Assembly: GCA_039545295.1 (NCBI GenBank)
Contig: BCIK01000015.1
Coordinates: forward strand, 558,001-622,000
Origin: Udeniomyces pyricola
Taxonomy: Eukaryota > Basidiomycota > Tremellomycetes > Cystofilobasidiales > Mrakiaceae
Direction of reading: 5' to 3'
DNA length: 64,000 nucleotides
In this document: one piece after another, positions 12,404 to 26,693 of the stretch
Layout of the letters: each line of letters starts with the position of its first letter
Position numbering within the stretch: position 1 is the first letter of the stretch
The notes under the pieces: generated by a model
The model's input: the letters and a program-made list of their open reading frames with translations, nothing else
Databases searched by the model: none
What the model was told of the DNA's origin: nothing
Program-made: the position numbers and the translations under genes

Positions 12404-13246
12404 GACTGTTGGTTATGCTGCCTCCTGATATGGGTGTTCGAATTAAGAGTAAGTCAGTGAGAGACAAGAGGCGTAGGTACGATGGGTGGTCGGTTGTGAG
12501 AACCGTGCGTTTTTGCGTCTCCCAGGGCATTTTTCTTGGACCAATGCGAACCAGCTACCGTGCATCATATTATACTAGGCTGTTGCGCCGTCGAGGGGTC
12601 CTCGAGGGTGTCGACCGGACCCGAGATGGCCGATGGAAAGTACGTCAGAAGCTAGTTGGGCGGTTAAGGAATTGAAGCACTTAGAGCTGAGAGCTGAGAG
12701 TGTGGAGATAGATGCCTTGATTAGGGGGCATCTGGGATCTGGATTCTCTGGTTATCTGGAGAAGACCAAAGGGAAGTGCGTGTAGAGACTGAGTACTGGT
12801 TCGTGGTGGTTAAATTAATGCTTGGCGCGCGACCATCCGCTCAACCATCCGACACGCGTCAGTCTATAACGTCAGGCGCGCCAGATTGAAAGGTCCCCAA
12901 CGGATACTGCATGTTGTATGAACGACCTAGACGAGGGTGGAGATGCGTTCGTAGCTGGGTGATGGACGCGATGGCCATGGGGACTGATGAGGCTGAAGAT
13001 GAGGACCAGCCAGGAGGCATATAGGAGCCAACATGATGGGTTGAATAAAATTATTAAAAGATGATGGACATGCTGCAGGCGATGAATATCACCGGGATGA
13101 CCCCCTCCAGGTCCTTCGGCGAAGAGCGGGCGGTCTCCGAAACGAACGCACCTTTACGATCACGCCTTGCCGTTTCCTTCCTTTCCTCCATCCGTCTGTT
13201 TGTCCATCCATCTCGATTTCCATCCCTCGCCGCTTCAAACATCAGC
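12404..13246. promoter_or_regulatory. Divergent intergenic region
   Basis: Lies between the GPI-type protein (-) and the acylpyruvase (+). It contains CG-rich stretches such as GGCGCGCG near 12825 and an ACGCGT hexamer near 12853. No gene is supported. Confidence 0.35.
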
Positions 13247-15090
13247 ATGTCCAACTTCCTCAAAACTGGCAAAAAGATTGTCGCCATCGGCCGGTGAGTC
13301 CCATCTTGCTCGCGTCGCTTTTTCTCTTTCTCTCTCTCTTCTTCTCGCTTCCTTCCGAGGCCGGCTCTTCATCCCACCTCTCATCTGCTCATCGCCAGCC
13401 CTCTTTCCTCCTTTCCCATCTCTTCCACCTCAACCCACTCACTCGTCGACCTACGCCCCCATCCATCCTCAGAAACTATCGAGCCCATGCCGCCGAGCTC
13501 AACAATGCGCTTCCGGCCGAGCCATTCTTCTTCCTCAAACCGACGACTTCGTACCTCCAGAACGGAGGGACCGTCCAGCTGCTCAAGGGAAGCGTCGTCC
13601 ATCACGAAGGCAAGTCTTATTATCCTTCCATCATTCTCTTTCAGTATCGTCGATAAGGGATGAATTATCACGAGAGGGAGAGCGGACGAGTTGAAAGATA
13701 CGACCAAAGTCGGACTTCGAGAGCTCTTCACGCGACGACGCGTTCAGTCCTAGGTAGAGATGACTGGATGTCATCTCATCCTTTTTCGAGCTTGGTTCCA
13801 GCTTGAGTTTTGGTTTCAAAAATACATCTCGTCAGATAACTGATCACGAATGAAACGTTTCGGTTGCTCCTTTGCGTCCTCGATCAGTCGAGCTTGGTGT
13901 GGTCATTGGTCAGGGAGGAAGGGACATTCCCAAGGCGAAAGCGATGGATCACGTCGCTGGTTACGGTTCGTTTCACGCTTTTCCTTCATTTCTCACATTT
14001 CCAGTCCGACCGAGCCTGCCGATCGTCAACGTCGGCACACGCTCGGTATATATAGTCTTTGCGATTTTTCCGACTTGACATCATGAGGTTGACACTGATT
14101 TTTTTCATTTTTTTTTTAAAAAATCTTTTTTTTCGTTGCTCATTCACTTTTCCTCCCTTTCGCCCTTTCTTTTCTTTTCTACTTTGTCATGTCGACCTCT
14201 TTTGTAGCTCTCTCGATCGATCTTACTGCGCGCAACATACAAGACCACGTCAAATCCCTTGGTCTTCCTTGGTCTACCGCTAAAGGGTTTGATACTGCCA
14301 ACCCGACGTCAGCGTTCATTCCGGCGTCTGCCGTTTCGGACCCGCATAACGTCCGGTTGTGGTTGGACGTCAATGGCGTGAGGAAGCAGGATGGCGAAAC
14401 GGCTGATATGGTCAATCGGATTCCGGCACTGAGTAAGTCTTTCTTCGCTGTTGGGGTGGGAGAGAGTTGACCAAAAAAAAGGAATATTTGAGGGGATCTG
14501 GATTCAAGGCTCTTGAGGCTGATTAAACCGAATCTCAATGGTGTTTTACTCCCATTTCACTTTCTTTCTCTCTCTCGGGGCATCCCCTTTCCTTGACCTT
14601 TGACCTATCTCCTATCAACTATCTATCGCCCCCGGGGGATAATCTGTGATGGTTCAAAAGTCGAGCATGTATCTTCGATCATGACTCTCGAAGTGAGTGT
14701 CCTCCTCATCCCATCTGTTTCCTTCTTTTCTTCTTCTCCATGACCCCCCCCCCCCAGTTTCCTTAAAATCACCCTCTTTGGTGCCCCACCCATATCGGGT
14801 ATCCTCTCCCGAAACGACAGACTACTGAACCCACCTCATCTTCCTCCACTCCATCTCGCTTCCTCCGTGTTTGTTCTCTTTTCTACCCTTCTCCTCACAA
14901 AAAAAAAAAAAATCCTTTGTAGGAGGGTGATCTTCTCCTGACGGGGACTCCTTCGGGCGTGGGACCTATCAAGCCTTCTGATGTGCTCACCGCTGGTCTC
15001 ATCGATCTCGGGACGGGTAAGCCGATCGGAGACGAACTCAAAGTTGACGTCGAAGAGAGGAAAGGAGGGTACACGTTCCAGGGCAAGTAA
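13247..15090 (+). CDS. FAHD1: Fumarylacetoacetate-hydrolase-fold acylpyruvase (FAHD1 type)
   Basis: A small FAH-family enzyme; family members hydrolyse acylpyruvates or decarboxylate oxaloacetate, usually in mitochondria. Exons are 13247-13293, 13473-13609, 13888-13965, 14208-14432, 14661-14692 and 14923-15090, in total 687 bases or 228 residues, the normal FAHD1 length. All phases fit. Hallmarks are [39 protein letters not shown], the metal-binding [38 protein letters not shown], and the C-terminal [16 protein letters not shown] with [10 protein letters not shown]. The second intron uses a GC donor (GAAG|GCAAGT at 13610): only this junction restores the catalytic HHEVELGVV. No obvious presequence precedes MSNFL. 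Confidence 0.95.
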
Positions 15091-16026
15091 GATGGGGGAA
15101 AAGGAGAAAAGGGGAGAAGGGGGGAATGGGGGGGGGGGGAGAGAATAAGGGGCAGGTTGGAAGCGTGGCCGGCGAGCCGAAGGGGGAAAGAGAAAGTAGA
15201 GGGGAGATTGAGAAATATATCTACAATAGTGAGGGGGGGTTTATGAATGGGATGTTAATTCTTTCCGCTCCATGTTTTTGTCCTCTGGTTAAAATTGATC
15301 ATGGCACCATTTTCTTTCTTTCTTTATCTTAGAAGAAAGAGAAGATGAGAAAGAGATGGCACCATCTCTCTCATGAGGGTTTATCCCCTTCTCAGACGTA
15401 GCATCTGATATAAGCCATGCATGTACCCTATCTATTCCATCATCCCGTTCCATCCCATCATCCCCCCCCCCCTCCCCTTTTTTTTTTCTTTCTCGAATGC
15501 AAGCTCACACTCTTCCTCCAATGGGCATCTGTTTGTGTTGGTACGAATAGATGTGAGTGTATGTTGGGAGCTCGGACTGACTCCTCAGGGATTTTGGACG
15601 AACGTTGCTTTGAAACCGTAATAAACAGGTTATTCGGAGGAAAAGGAGGAAAGGGGGAGGGGGGGGGGAAGAGAAGGGGGAAGAGAAGCGGGACGCAAGG
15701 GTTTTTTTTTTTATGCGTTGAGTCGTCGGCCATTCCAGCTTCTTAAATCGATGTCGATGTCGATGGACCCGCCATTTTGATGGCTTAGCTTAGTTGAACT
15801 TAGCTTAGCTTTAGTTTGCCCCTCGGCTTGTGAGCGAGACGAAACGAGACGAGACGAGACGCGACGAAGGGCCAGGCAGAAGCGCTTTGTTCGTCTAGCT
15901 TCACTACTCGTTTGACCCCCTAACTCCCTTCCCTCCCTCACTTCGCCATCCTTTCCCGTCCACCTCTCCTTCCCTGATGTGATCTACGGATATCTTCTGT
16001 TGTAGTCGCAGTCTGTTGATGACCCA
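15091..16026. other. Convergent intergenic spacer, low-complexity rich
   Basis: Holds the 3' flanks of the acylpyruvase (+) and the Oca-like gene (-). It contains several G- and C-runs (for example 15464-15474 and 15658-15668), a GATGTC triplet at 15749-15764, TTAGCTTAG-type repeats at 15785-15812 and a GAGAC/ACGAG array at 15836-15866. No gene seen. Confidence 0.5.
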
Positions 16027-17609
16027 TCACTCCAGCCATGCGGGCTTCTTGGATCGGTCGTATGGGAATCGCTTCGGGTCGAACATGGCGATGTACTATG
16101 ACGAGACAACCCATTGAGCAACACGATAAGAAGGAAGCAAGGAAAGGAGGGGAAGGGGGGGGGGTGAGGTAAAGAGGGATGTGAAGAAGAAAAGTTCAAT
16201 ACGCAAGCCGAGTGTGAGAACACAGTAAAGGAGGGGTATTAGGATTCATGTTTAGATAGTTCAGAAGACAAGAAGACGAAGATGATGAGAATCATGAAGA
16301 TAGAACGGACAAACCTCGCGAGAACTTGGACCGATCCCACCCCCTTCGGACCCATGGACCGCAAAACGATCTCCTGTACAAGGTTCCCAATCAGAAACGA
16401 CAGGTCAAGAAGGAAAGAGGAAAAGAGGTCATGCATGGATAAGTACAGCGAAGAGTTCGGGAAAGACAAAGGGGGGGGGGGTTTGAGATAAGGGCTTGGG
16501 TTATCTTCACCTTCGGCAAAGATGGAAGTTAAGGACCAATGTTGAAAAGTTCGAAGGAGAGACGCAATCAGGGTTGTTGCTGCCTAGACACGAGCAACGG
16601 AACAGCATTTGGGACATGTAGGTTAGTGAGATAGGCAGATATATCGAGATGAGGATGATGAACCTCTGGAAGAGGGGGGAGGGGGGGGGAGCAAGGTAAG
16701 AAAAGAGGCAACGAACCCTGCCCATGTTGTCAAAGATGAGGACTACATAACCACAACGCAAACATGATCAGCTTTCTTCTCCAATTGCCTTCAAACAACA
16801 GAAAGAAAAGAAAAGCAAAGAGAGCCCTGTATCTTTTTTTTTTTCAGCTCGATGGCTGAACAGCCAAGGTAAAAAAAAAGACGAGAACATACTTGGATGG
16901 TTAGATCCATCCAAAATGACCCTCAGGGCCTCTCCGACTAGACCTCCTTCTTCGCCTTGGTCTGTCCCCTTGTTCTCCCCTTCATTCTGCTCCTCGAGCT
17001 CGAGCTGTCCTTCCACTCGTTCGACCGGTTCCGAAGACGACGTTCGTTTTCGATCCAAGAGGCAAGATGGAGTTTGGCCTCCGACGATGGGGTCCCAAAC
17101 ATCTCGTTCGCCGATGGGGAAATGGAAGATGCGGAGCGGAGCCGTCGACGACGACGCAAACGTCAGGATATCAGGTCGGAGATCTTCAGAATCGAGATAC
17201 CTGTTTCGTTTGAGTTTTTTTTTTGGGGGGGAAAGGGAAGGAAAGGCCAAGGCATCAAAGGGGAAAGTTTCGTCAAGGAGTGAGATTGATGGCTTTGGGA
17301 TCCCCCCAAAGGCCAGGGAGAAGCGGATGACGAACATGATGGATTTCAGTTTCAACGTCTCGAGGAAGGGGAAGGATTTGAAGTTTGGATGACCGCTTCC
17401 TGTGAAGAGGGTAGGTTGATCGTTGAGAGTGAGCTCATAATCGGCATATCGGCTTTTGGGTCTGTTTGTGAGGGTGTATAGGACGCAGCAGGAAGGATAT
17501 GGGACGAACGGATGATGCCGGGCGCGACGAGACCGTAAGTGATGGGAGGGACCAGAGAGGGGGTGTCGACGGCTTGGGTGGGAGGTGTGATGGAAGGAGG
17601 AGGGAACAT
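16027..17609 (-). CDS. Siw14/Oca-family (PFA-DSP) protein, probable pseudophosphatase
   Basis: Atypical dual-specificity phosphatase family member; in yeast the relatives are Siw14 and Oca1-6. The start at ATG 17609 has an ACC context and gives MFPPPSITPPTQAV. The N-terminal signature PPITYGLVAPGIIRSGHPNF continues KSFPFLETLKLKSIMFV across a phase-1 junction (GTTCGT donor to CACAG). A long acidic, Ser-rich insert follows, with DVWDPIVGGQTPSCLLD and a Glu/Gln-rich block, then LRVILDGSNHP, ILIFDNMGR, AATTLIASLLRTFQHWSLTS, EIVLRSMGPKGVGSVQVLAR and YIAMFDPKRFPYDRSKKPAW, with stop TGA at 16029-16027. Where active members have HC(x5)R, this protein reads FDNMGRAATT, so the catalytic Cys is missing. 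This resembles the Cys-lacking Oca paralogues; which one is not clear. Confidence 0.8.
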
Positions 17610-18101
17610 GGTATGCTGTCGTTGGTGTATGGATGATGTATGGATGATGTGTGGATGTTGTTGTATGGGTATATGGATGAGGATGGGCAGAGCGCACAGT
17701 GTACAAGTGTTGAGAGGGCGGTTACTCACCACGACTTGAACGCGTCCTTTGACAGCCTGATGAATCATTATCCGATCAAACTTCAACCCGACGCGTCTCT
17801 ATCTATCATATCGAATGGCAGTCCATATTAAACCAAGGTTCGTACTTGCATCGTCGCTTCTCAAGTTCAGGCCGAAAAAATTATCGTCAAACATCTATAA
17901 TCCACCAGCCACCAATCTCCTTGCTAGGGCAGCTCAAGGTGTCTCCTAATTCGTCCGTCGATTCAATCGACCCATTCGCTCTTTCGACTCATCACGAGAA
18001 AACCCTCATCATCCATCGGTCCCACAAAATCCCACCTTGCAATGAACTCCCCCGCAAAAAAAAAGAAAAAAAAAACCTCGCCTTTCTTCCTTCTTATACT
18101 T
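17610..18101. other. Intergenic spacer
   Basis: Holds the promoter of the Oca-like gene and the 3' end of FCF2, both on the minus strand. A short TGGATGATGTG repeat lies near 17633-17660. No gene is supported. Confidence 0.35.
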
Positions 18102-20882
18102 TTAAAACTGCCCCTTCTTCTTCTTCCATCCCCTCCCACGTCCATTCGCCTCCCTCTTATCCTGCAAATCACCAAACTTGCGCTTAGCATACCGTCGAGC
18201 GTCTTCATCCGCCACGAGGTCCTTGACGATGGAGCCCGGACGCGTCGCATTGGACGAACTCGCGATGAGCGTCGAGGAAGCCAGAAGAGAGGGCGTAGGG
18301 AGAAGTCGACCAATCTGAACAAAGTGACACCGACATGTGTGTGTATGTGTTTGTGAGAGAGGAAAGAAAAGAGATGTGTGAGAGAGAGGGGAGAGAGAAG
18401 ATAACAAAACAAGAATTGAGAGAGAGAATGAGAATGAGAAAAACGAACCGCAAACGTTTCGGGGACATCGCCTTGCCTGCCTTGACCTTTGTAGAACCGC
18501 TTAGGGTCGAGCGAATTCCGAAGCTTCAGCGCGTGGTACTCCCGGGTCATGTCCTTTCGCTTGTCATCAGGAATCGCCGGAAGTTCGTGCCAGCCGAGAG
18601 GGGCATCCGCCTTGCGAGCCTGGATCATTCGAGAAAAAGAAGAAAAGAAAAAAAGAACAAGCAGTTGAGCGTTTAGACTCAACACGTCCGTTCATCCGGT
18701 CCCCCAAACAAAGAAAAGATCCCAAATTCTTTCATTCAGGAACCATCCATTGTTGAGTGGGGGGGGGGGGGTCCAGAGATGAAATGGCGTACGAACCGCT
18801 TTCTCAGCCTTCTTGCCAAGGAGTTTTGGAGCGACATACGTGTCAAGTTCGAGATGACTGGTTCGGTGGCTATTGTTTTTGTTATTGCTAGTCGAGGCTT
18901 GGGGTCCAACGGGACCGGCCACTTTCGCCTTGTTGAGGGTCGCATGACCCTTTTTGCTAAAGTTGAGGTAAGGTGTAGGAAGCGTAGGAGGAGCGAGGTT
19001 TGGGAGGGGACTGATGTGGCATTTCAACGTAAGGAAATTGACAAGACGAAGGATTTAGAGAGAGTAAAGGTGAGGGTTTAGTCATGGATGCCTCGTACGG
19101 ATATACATCGCCAACAAGATCAAACCGGGAGTCGAGTCAAAGAGCAAGAGCGACAAGGGAGTTGGTTTTAGAAGGGGAGGAGGGCGAGGGTGGGAAAGAG
19201 GGTTATAATATAGTTATAAAAGGGAAGAAAGGAACTCGGAGCACTCACGTTTCTTTCTTGGTCTTCTCCATCGTCAGTACCATCTCCTTGTTGGCTTCCT
19301 CTGCGAGTTTGGCCGCTTTCTTGGCCTCGGCGTTGCTGTAAGCTTTGGAGAGAAGCGAGGCGAGGTAGGCCTCCTCGTCTTCTGGCTGGGCGGGTGAGTC
19401 GGAATCCGAGTCTGAGTCCGATGCCTCAGAGTCCGAGTCCGAATCAGACGAGGAATCGGAATCGTCGTCGGAGGCGGCAGATGAGCTGGCGACTGGCGAG
19501 GTAGGGACCTCAGAGAGAGCAGTAGTATCAGGACCCGAGGAAGGCAACAGGGGGGCAAGGGATGGGTTGGCGACGACAAGGGACTCTAGCTCAGATGGCT
19601 TTTCGACTTCGACCCAGGCTTCGTCAATGGCTTCGCTCGCTTGCTGATCCGCCTCTGCTGCCCGGGTGAGATCGGCTTGGGAAAGAGGAAGGGCAACCGA
19701 GGTTGGAGGCGAGACAGAAGAAACGACGTTGATTCGCTGAAGGGGCGACGAGGAACGGGAGGATTGGATGATTTTCGATGGAGATTCGTCCTGATCCATA
19801 GCCAACACACTGTCCTCTACGTTCTCGTCGATAGCGAGGACGACCGCAGCAGCAGCAGCAGCAGCAGCTTCGTCCGCCGATTTTTCGACCGCAGCGATGG
19901 TTTTCTCCTTTTCGAGTTGCTTCTCATACGCCTTGGCTGCATCCTTGACGCTCTGCCTCGAGGCAGCTGCCTTGAGGGATGGGGTTAGCCAACTAGGAGT
20001 GGTTGCCTTAGGGGACGACTTGGCGGTGGGCTTGGTTGATTTAAGGGGAGTAGCGGCGTTAGGGATGGAAGTAGCAACGGAAGGTGAAGGAGTCGGGATG
20101 GGAACGATATCAGAGCCTGATTCGCTCAGCTGAGAAGGCGTCATGTCCTCTACTTGGGCTTGTGAAGCCGAAGGTCCGATCGACAGTGGCGGACTGGGCG
20201 TGGGCGGAACAATTTCATTCGACGCGGCGGTCGAAGAGGAAGTCGCGGCAGGAACAGGAGTAGAGTGAGCAGGCTCGGCGGCTCCGTAAGCCGAGGTTGG
20301 GAGGTCATCGGGGTGGTGAATGAGATCAAGGGCTTCAGTGACGCTATGAGAGTGCTGAGGGTGAGCGACAGTCGCCGTCGTCATCGTCGTAGCAGTCGGA
20401 GTCGAGGTCGCGGGGGTCGAGGATTCGGCGTCGGTCAGGGTAGGAGCAGCGGCAGAACTGCTGCTGTCAGTCGACGCTTGTGGTTGCTGAGATTCGGGTT
20501 GCTTTCCCTTGTCGGCCGCATCGACAACAGCGGTGATCTCAATTTCCCCATCACTCGTATCGGCCACGCTGACAGCATCCTGAGCACTATCGACGGTGGT
20601 CTCTCTTCTCAACCGACTGCTTCGTCCCTTGGCTGCTCCGCCCCGAGCGCCTCGTCCACGAGAAGCCCGCGGAGTGACGGGACTTCCCGACGCACTTCCC
20701 GGAGACTGACTTCTGGAGGCAGCTCTTCGGTGAGTATGGTGCTCGGGTGACGGAGGGGCAGCGTACTTGGGCGTACCCGGGGCCGGGGGAGGAGAAGGGG
20801 AAAGCAGCTTGGCGACCGAGCGGGTGATACGACGCGAGGGCGTAGCTGAGGGGGATCGGGTCTCTTGCGACTGAGATGGCAT
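18102..20882 (-). CDS. FCF2: rRNA-processing protein Fcf2 / TdIF2-like, with long acidic N-terminus
   Basis: Fcf2 is an essential nucleolar factor of the small-subunit processome. Exons are 20882-19249, 18956-18797, 18619-18449 and 18314-18102, totalling 2178 bases or 725 residues with every phase consistent. The C-terminal Fcf2 domain is clear: LDTYVAPKLLGKKAEKA, LGWHELPAIP, LKLRNSLDPKRFYKGQGRQG, VPETFA and a Lys/Arg-rich end (DARRYAKRKFGDLQDKRE, ending KKKKGQF). The first ~540 residues are disordered, Ser/Thr/Pro/Ala-rich, and end in a striking Asp/Ser-alternating acidic block (about 19395-19470). This layout, a long acidic tail plus C-terminal Fcf2 domain, matches animal DNTTIP2/TdIF2 better than the short yeast Fcf2. 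The ATG at 20882 opens the long reading frame. Confidence 0.9.
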
Positions 20883-21768
20883 GGTTAGGTCAAGGAACTC
20901 AAGGAACTGATGATTCTAGTGAGAGGTGTTGAGAGAGGTTGCCGAGGACAAGAAAGGATCCAAAGGGCCTAGGCGAGGGGCGGAGGGGTTGGCGGGCGTT
21001 GGTCGTTGGGTGGAAAGGTGGAGCCGGTCAACCTGAAGCGAATCGAAATCCAACGAAATCTTGGAGGGGAGTCCAGTTTCTTTTTTTACGTCTGCCTTTT
21101 AATATATATATACACATAATGTATCTATAGCGGTTGCAGATTCCCGCCCTCCTGGCGATCACTCGTCCTCAATATTAAATTCGTACGTCTCATCAATATC
21201 AGCGTACGACGATATTTTATAATTCTTCCAACACTTCGATAAATGTACTGCCCGTCTTCGATACGCGCGCACGTATACGCGTCGGTCTATATGTACGTTC
21301 GAATGACATACGGCATTATCTGTCGCATGCAAGGCAGCACACACGCGATATGCGAACAAGACCAGAGCAACAACAAATCATGAGTCGATCATGGATCGAT
21401 CGACAAAGGACAACGAACCATGAACAGTAAAGAGGAAGAGATCTATGACGGATTGAAGTAATCAGAGGAGGGATTGGGGAATCAGGGGAGCAGCCGACGC
21501 CGTCAGATGCTGCAGGCGTTACTCCCCATCAAGGAACAAGAAGAAGGAAGAGAAAAAAAAATGTACTAAGACTTTACAACGAGATGGTTTTGAGGACACA
21601 AGATGAGAAAGGAAAGAAAGGTCGAGGACGTGGGGCCAGAGTTTGGAAAAGATTGCCACGCAGAGATGGGTCGAGAAACTGAACGTCAAAGGAAGATTAA
21701 AAAAAGTTGAAGAAAGAAATGGGCTACCCAAGTATCTATGGCCGATCCTGTGTTTATCTATGCATGTC
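20883..21768. other. Intergenic spacer
   Basis: Holds the FCF2 promoter and the 3' end of the CFEM-type gene, both minus strand. It contains a TA-rich tract near 21101-21120 and an ACGCGT hexamer near 21276. No gene seen. Confidence 0.35.
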
Positions 21769-24062
<2,294 letters not shown>

Positions 24063-24592
24063 CGTCGGGTGAAGAGGACAAGACGACGTTTGGGAGTTGG
24101 AAAGGACAAGGAGAGGAGGGAAGAAGGTGAACGTTGACCAAGAACAAACAAATCGAGCAGAGCTAGAACATCAAGATTGAATAAGACAAGTTGAAAAGAA
24201 AAGAACAATGATGTGGCGTTGAACGGAAGTGGAACGTGTAATTTGGTGGCACTGAGCTTTCCCGCAGTTCCAACTCATCGATCGATCGGTTCTCTTTTGT
24301 TTGGTTCTTTGTTCGTCCAGTAGAGCTGAGCGCTGATCCGCCGAATGCATAATATTCACCGACAATGTTCTTTCAGTGGAAGATTATCTCAAACAACCAC
24401 ATAAAGGCTAACCTTTGCCCAACCAATGACGCGTAGTTTGCAGTCACCACTCAAAGAACCAGTCAGGTTTCTCAGTCATCCTCACAGACCGAGGCCGATA
24501 CAAACACCAGAGGAAAAGCCATCGAAAGCTTTCACCTCGAGGCAACGAGGGAACAAATAAATAAATATACTGAACCTCATCGAGATTACTAC
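24063..24592. other. Intergenic spacer
   Basis: Holds the promoter of the CFEM-type gene and the 3' end of the GCIP-like gene. Contains GATCGATCGG near 24278. No gene seen. Confidence 0.35.
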
Positions 24593-26387
24593 TTACTCTG
24601 CCTTCTCTCCTTCGCTCTGCTTTCCCTGATCTTCGTTAACCTGGCCATCTGCTTTCAAAGCCAGGTCAACCTCGCCCCAAACCCTCTCTGCCTGACCCTT
24701 CCAAATACCCAACCATTTCCTCTTCTTCTCAACTTCCTCACTCGCTTTCTGTTCGGATGTCTCTCCTTCTGCGTTGTTGGGCGGCGATGGCAATCGGACT
24801 TCGACCGCTGAATGCAGCGCGAGGGCTGCTCCGTAAAGAGCCGAAGTGTGGGATCGGAGGACTCGGTGGGAAAGGGGTGAGGGCTCGTTGAGCGCGGCCA
24901 GAAGGGCATCTTGAAGGGAAAGCAGACGCGTCGAGAGTGGTAGGAGAGCTGGAACGCGAGGTGAGGAAGAAGTAGCGTTGGATGTCGTTGAAACGTGAGG
25001 GACGGCAAGGTGCTGTTTGAGGATGTGAGTGTGGAGAAGAAGAGGGAGTTTCATCATGGGCAGAAGCTAGTGTATGGAGAGAAGATTGCACATCAGTATG
25101 AGGGTATGCAAGGTGCGGGACTAGACGCGAAGAGTATGGGACGAGAAAAGACAACCAGGACAAGAAAGATAGAGAGAAAGCAGAAACGTATGTCCTTACT
25201 TTTTTCACCAGCTGTTTATCCTCAGGACTGAGTTTGATCCTTTTTCCCTTCCCTTCGACGTCATCCATCAGTCCACCCCATCCATCATCACTCCCATCAT
25301 CATCATCTCCACTGCCTTCCTCGCTCAGCAAATCCCCCAACTCCTCCACCCCATCTTTCAACCCACTCGCGTCGACAACCCACTTGCGCCTCATTGCCTC
25401 CAATCCATCCCGACTTAGCCCTTTGCCATTCTCAAGGAGTGCTCGATCGATAGCAGCGTAGATCACACCGACACGGACGAGGTAACCTCTTGCTTGTTTC
25501 GAAGACGGACGACGGGTCGAGGTATTCAATGACCTATTGCTACCACTACCACCAGTGGATCCAACCCCTTCAGTCGCCTCTTCCGGAAAGATGGCCTCTT
25601 GGAAATCCGTGATGAGGCCTTCCAAAGCCTCTCCGACTTCCTCTTTACACCAACCCCACTCCTTTCTCAAGCATCCCAATCCTTCCTCTAGCCCAGCTTC
25701 GCCTTCCCTCGCCGCGTCGACCTCGGCCTGGCGTAAGCAGCACTCGACGACGTATCCGAGTTTCTTGAAGTCGACGCCGAGCTTGGAGAGGGAAGGTAAG
25801 GCGGCGTGAGGCGTAAGAGGAGGTTTCCCAATGGCGAGCGAGAGCGAGGTCGTATGGGATTTGAGAAGGTGAAGGAGGGAGAGGAAATCAGAGTGAAGCG
25901 TCGCGACAGGCGTAGGTGGAGGAGGCGTAGGCAGGGCCGATAGCGTTGGAGAGGAAGCTCGGAGGTTCGTTAAGCAGGTGGAGAGACCTTTGCCAAAAGC
26001 AAGAGAACGAGGGCAAACGAGTAGGTTGTTCCGAGACGACACGTAAGAAAGGGAATATGTCAAGGGCTCTTGAATATTATCCCTCAATGGAGATACGGGT
26101 CTCGCAACGAAACCCGCTTTGAACAGACAGAGGTCGGTTTGTCAAGCGTACCTTCACGGAGATCTACGTTGGTTGAAGTGCCCGACGGAGAAAGAGTATC
26201 CAATCGATAGACGACGACGAAGAAACGGGAGAAACGTTAGTTGTACTCTGGAGTTATGGATCGAGTGCTTGAAGTGACCAACACCCAGTGTGGTTTTACC
26301 CCTTCTCGTGGGCTGGAGTGGTTTTACTGGCTGGGGGAAGGAAATCGCTCACCCACTCTCGAGATCACGAGCGCGGCCTTTGGACAT
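24593..26387 (-). CDS. GCIP / cyclin-D1-binding-protein-1-like protein
   Basis: Likely fungal member of the GCIP (CCNDBP1) family, all-helical proteins linked in animals to cyclin D and helix-loop-helix regulators. The reconstructed start is ATG 26387: MSKGRARDLE spliced to a tiny exon encoding NLREG, then LSTCLTNLRASSPTLS, giving an uninterrupted frame if the first donor is GTGGGT. The main body has VATLHSDFLSLLHLLKSHTT, VDFKKLGYVVECCLRQAEVD, GYLVRVGVIYAAIDRALLEN, and an acidic GDDDDGSDDGWGGLMDD followed by LSPEDKQLVKK. After one intron, MMKLPLLLHTHILKQHLAVP leads to a final helical, Glu/Lys-rich segment and stop at 24593. The acidic 'DDGW' block between two helical halves is typical of GCIP. 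The family call rests on layout and helix pattern, not a search. Confidence 0.65.
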
Positions 26388-26693
26388 GATGAATGGTAGG
26401 ATTTAGGCGGTGGAGGCGGTGAAGGAATCGACGTGAGGGACTGGCGTGTAATGGTATGGAAAGGCAGAGGGAGGTTCGGTCGAGAGGGAATTGAATTGTC
26501 CAAACGCTTTCCTCATCCTGCGCCAACGCCCCGGTCTTGGTCCAACGTGATCGACCCTTATACACGCGGCTCTTGCTATCACTGCACGCATCTCATTATC
26601 TCTTGAATAATATTATATATGTGCTCTAGTGTATACTCAAATCCATAGCGCATGCATCGATCCAACCTCCTCCTCCTCTTCCTCCAGCTAGTG
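26388..26693. other. Short intergenic spacer
   Basis: Compact spacer between two minus-strand genes with an AT-rich stretch near 26607-26625. Nothing else recognised. Confidence 0.35.
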
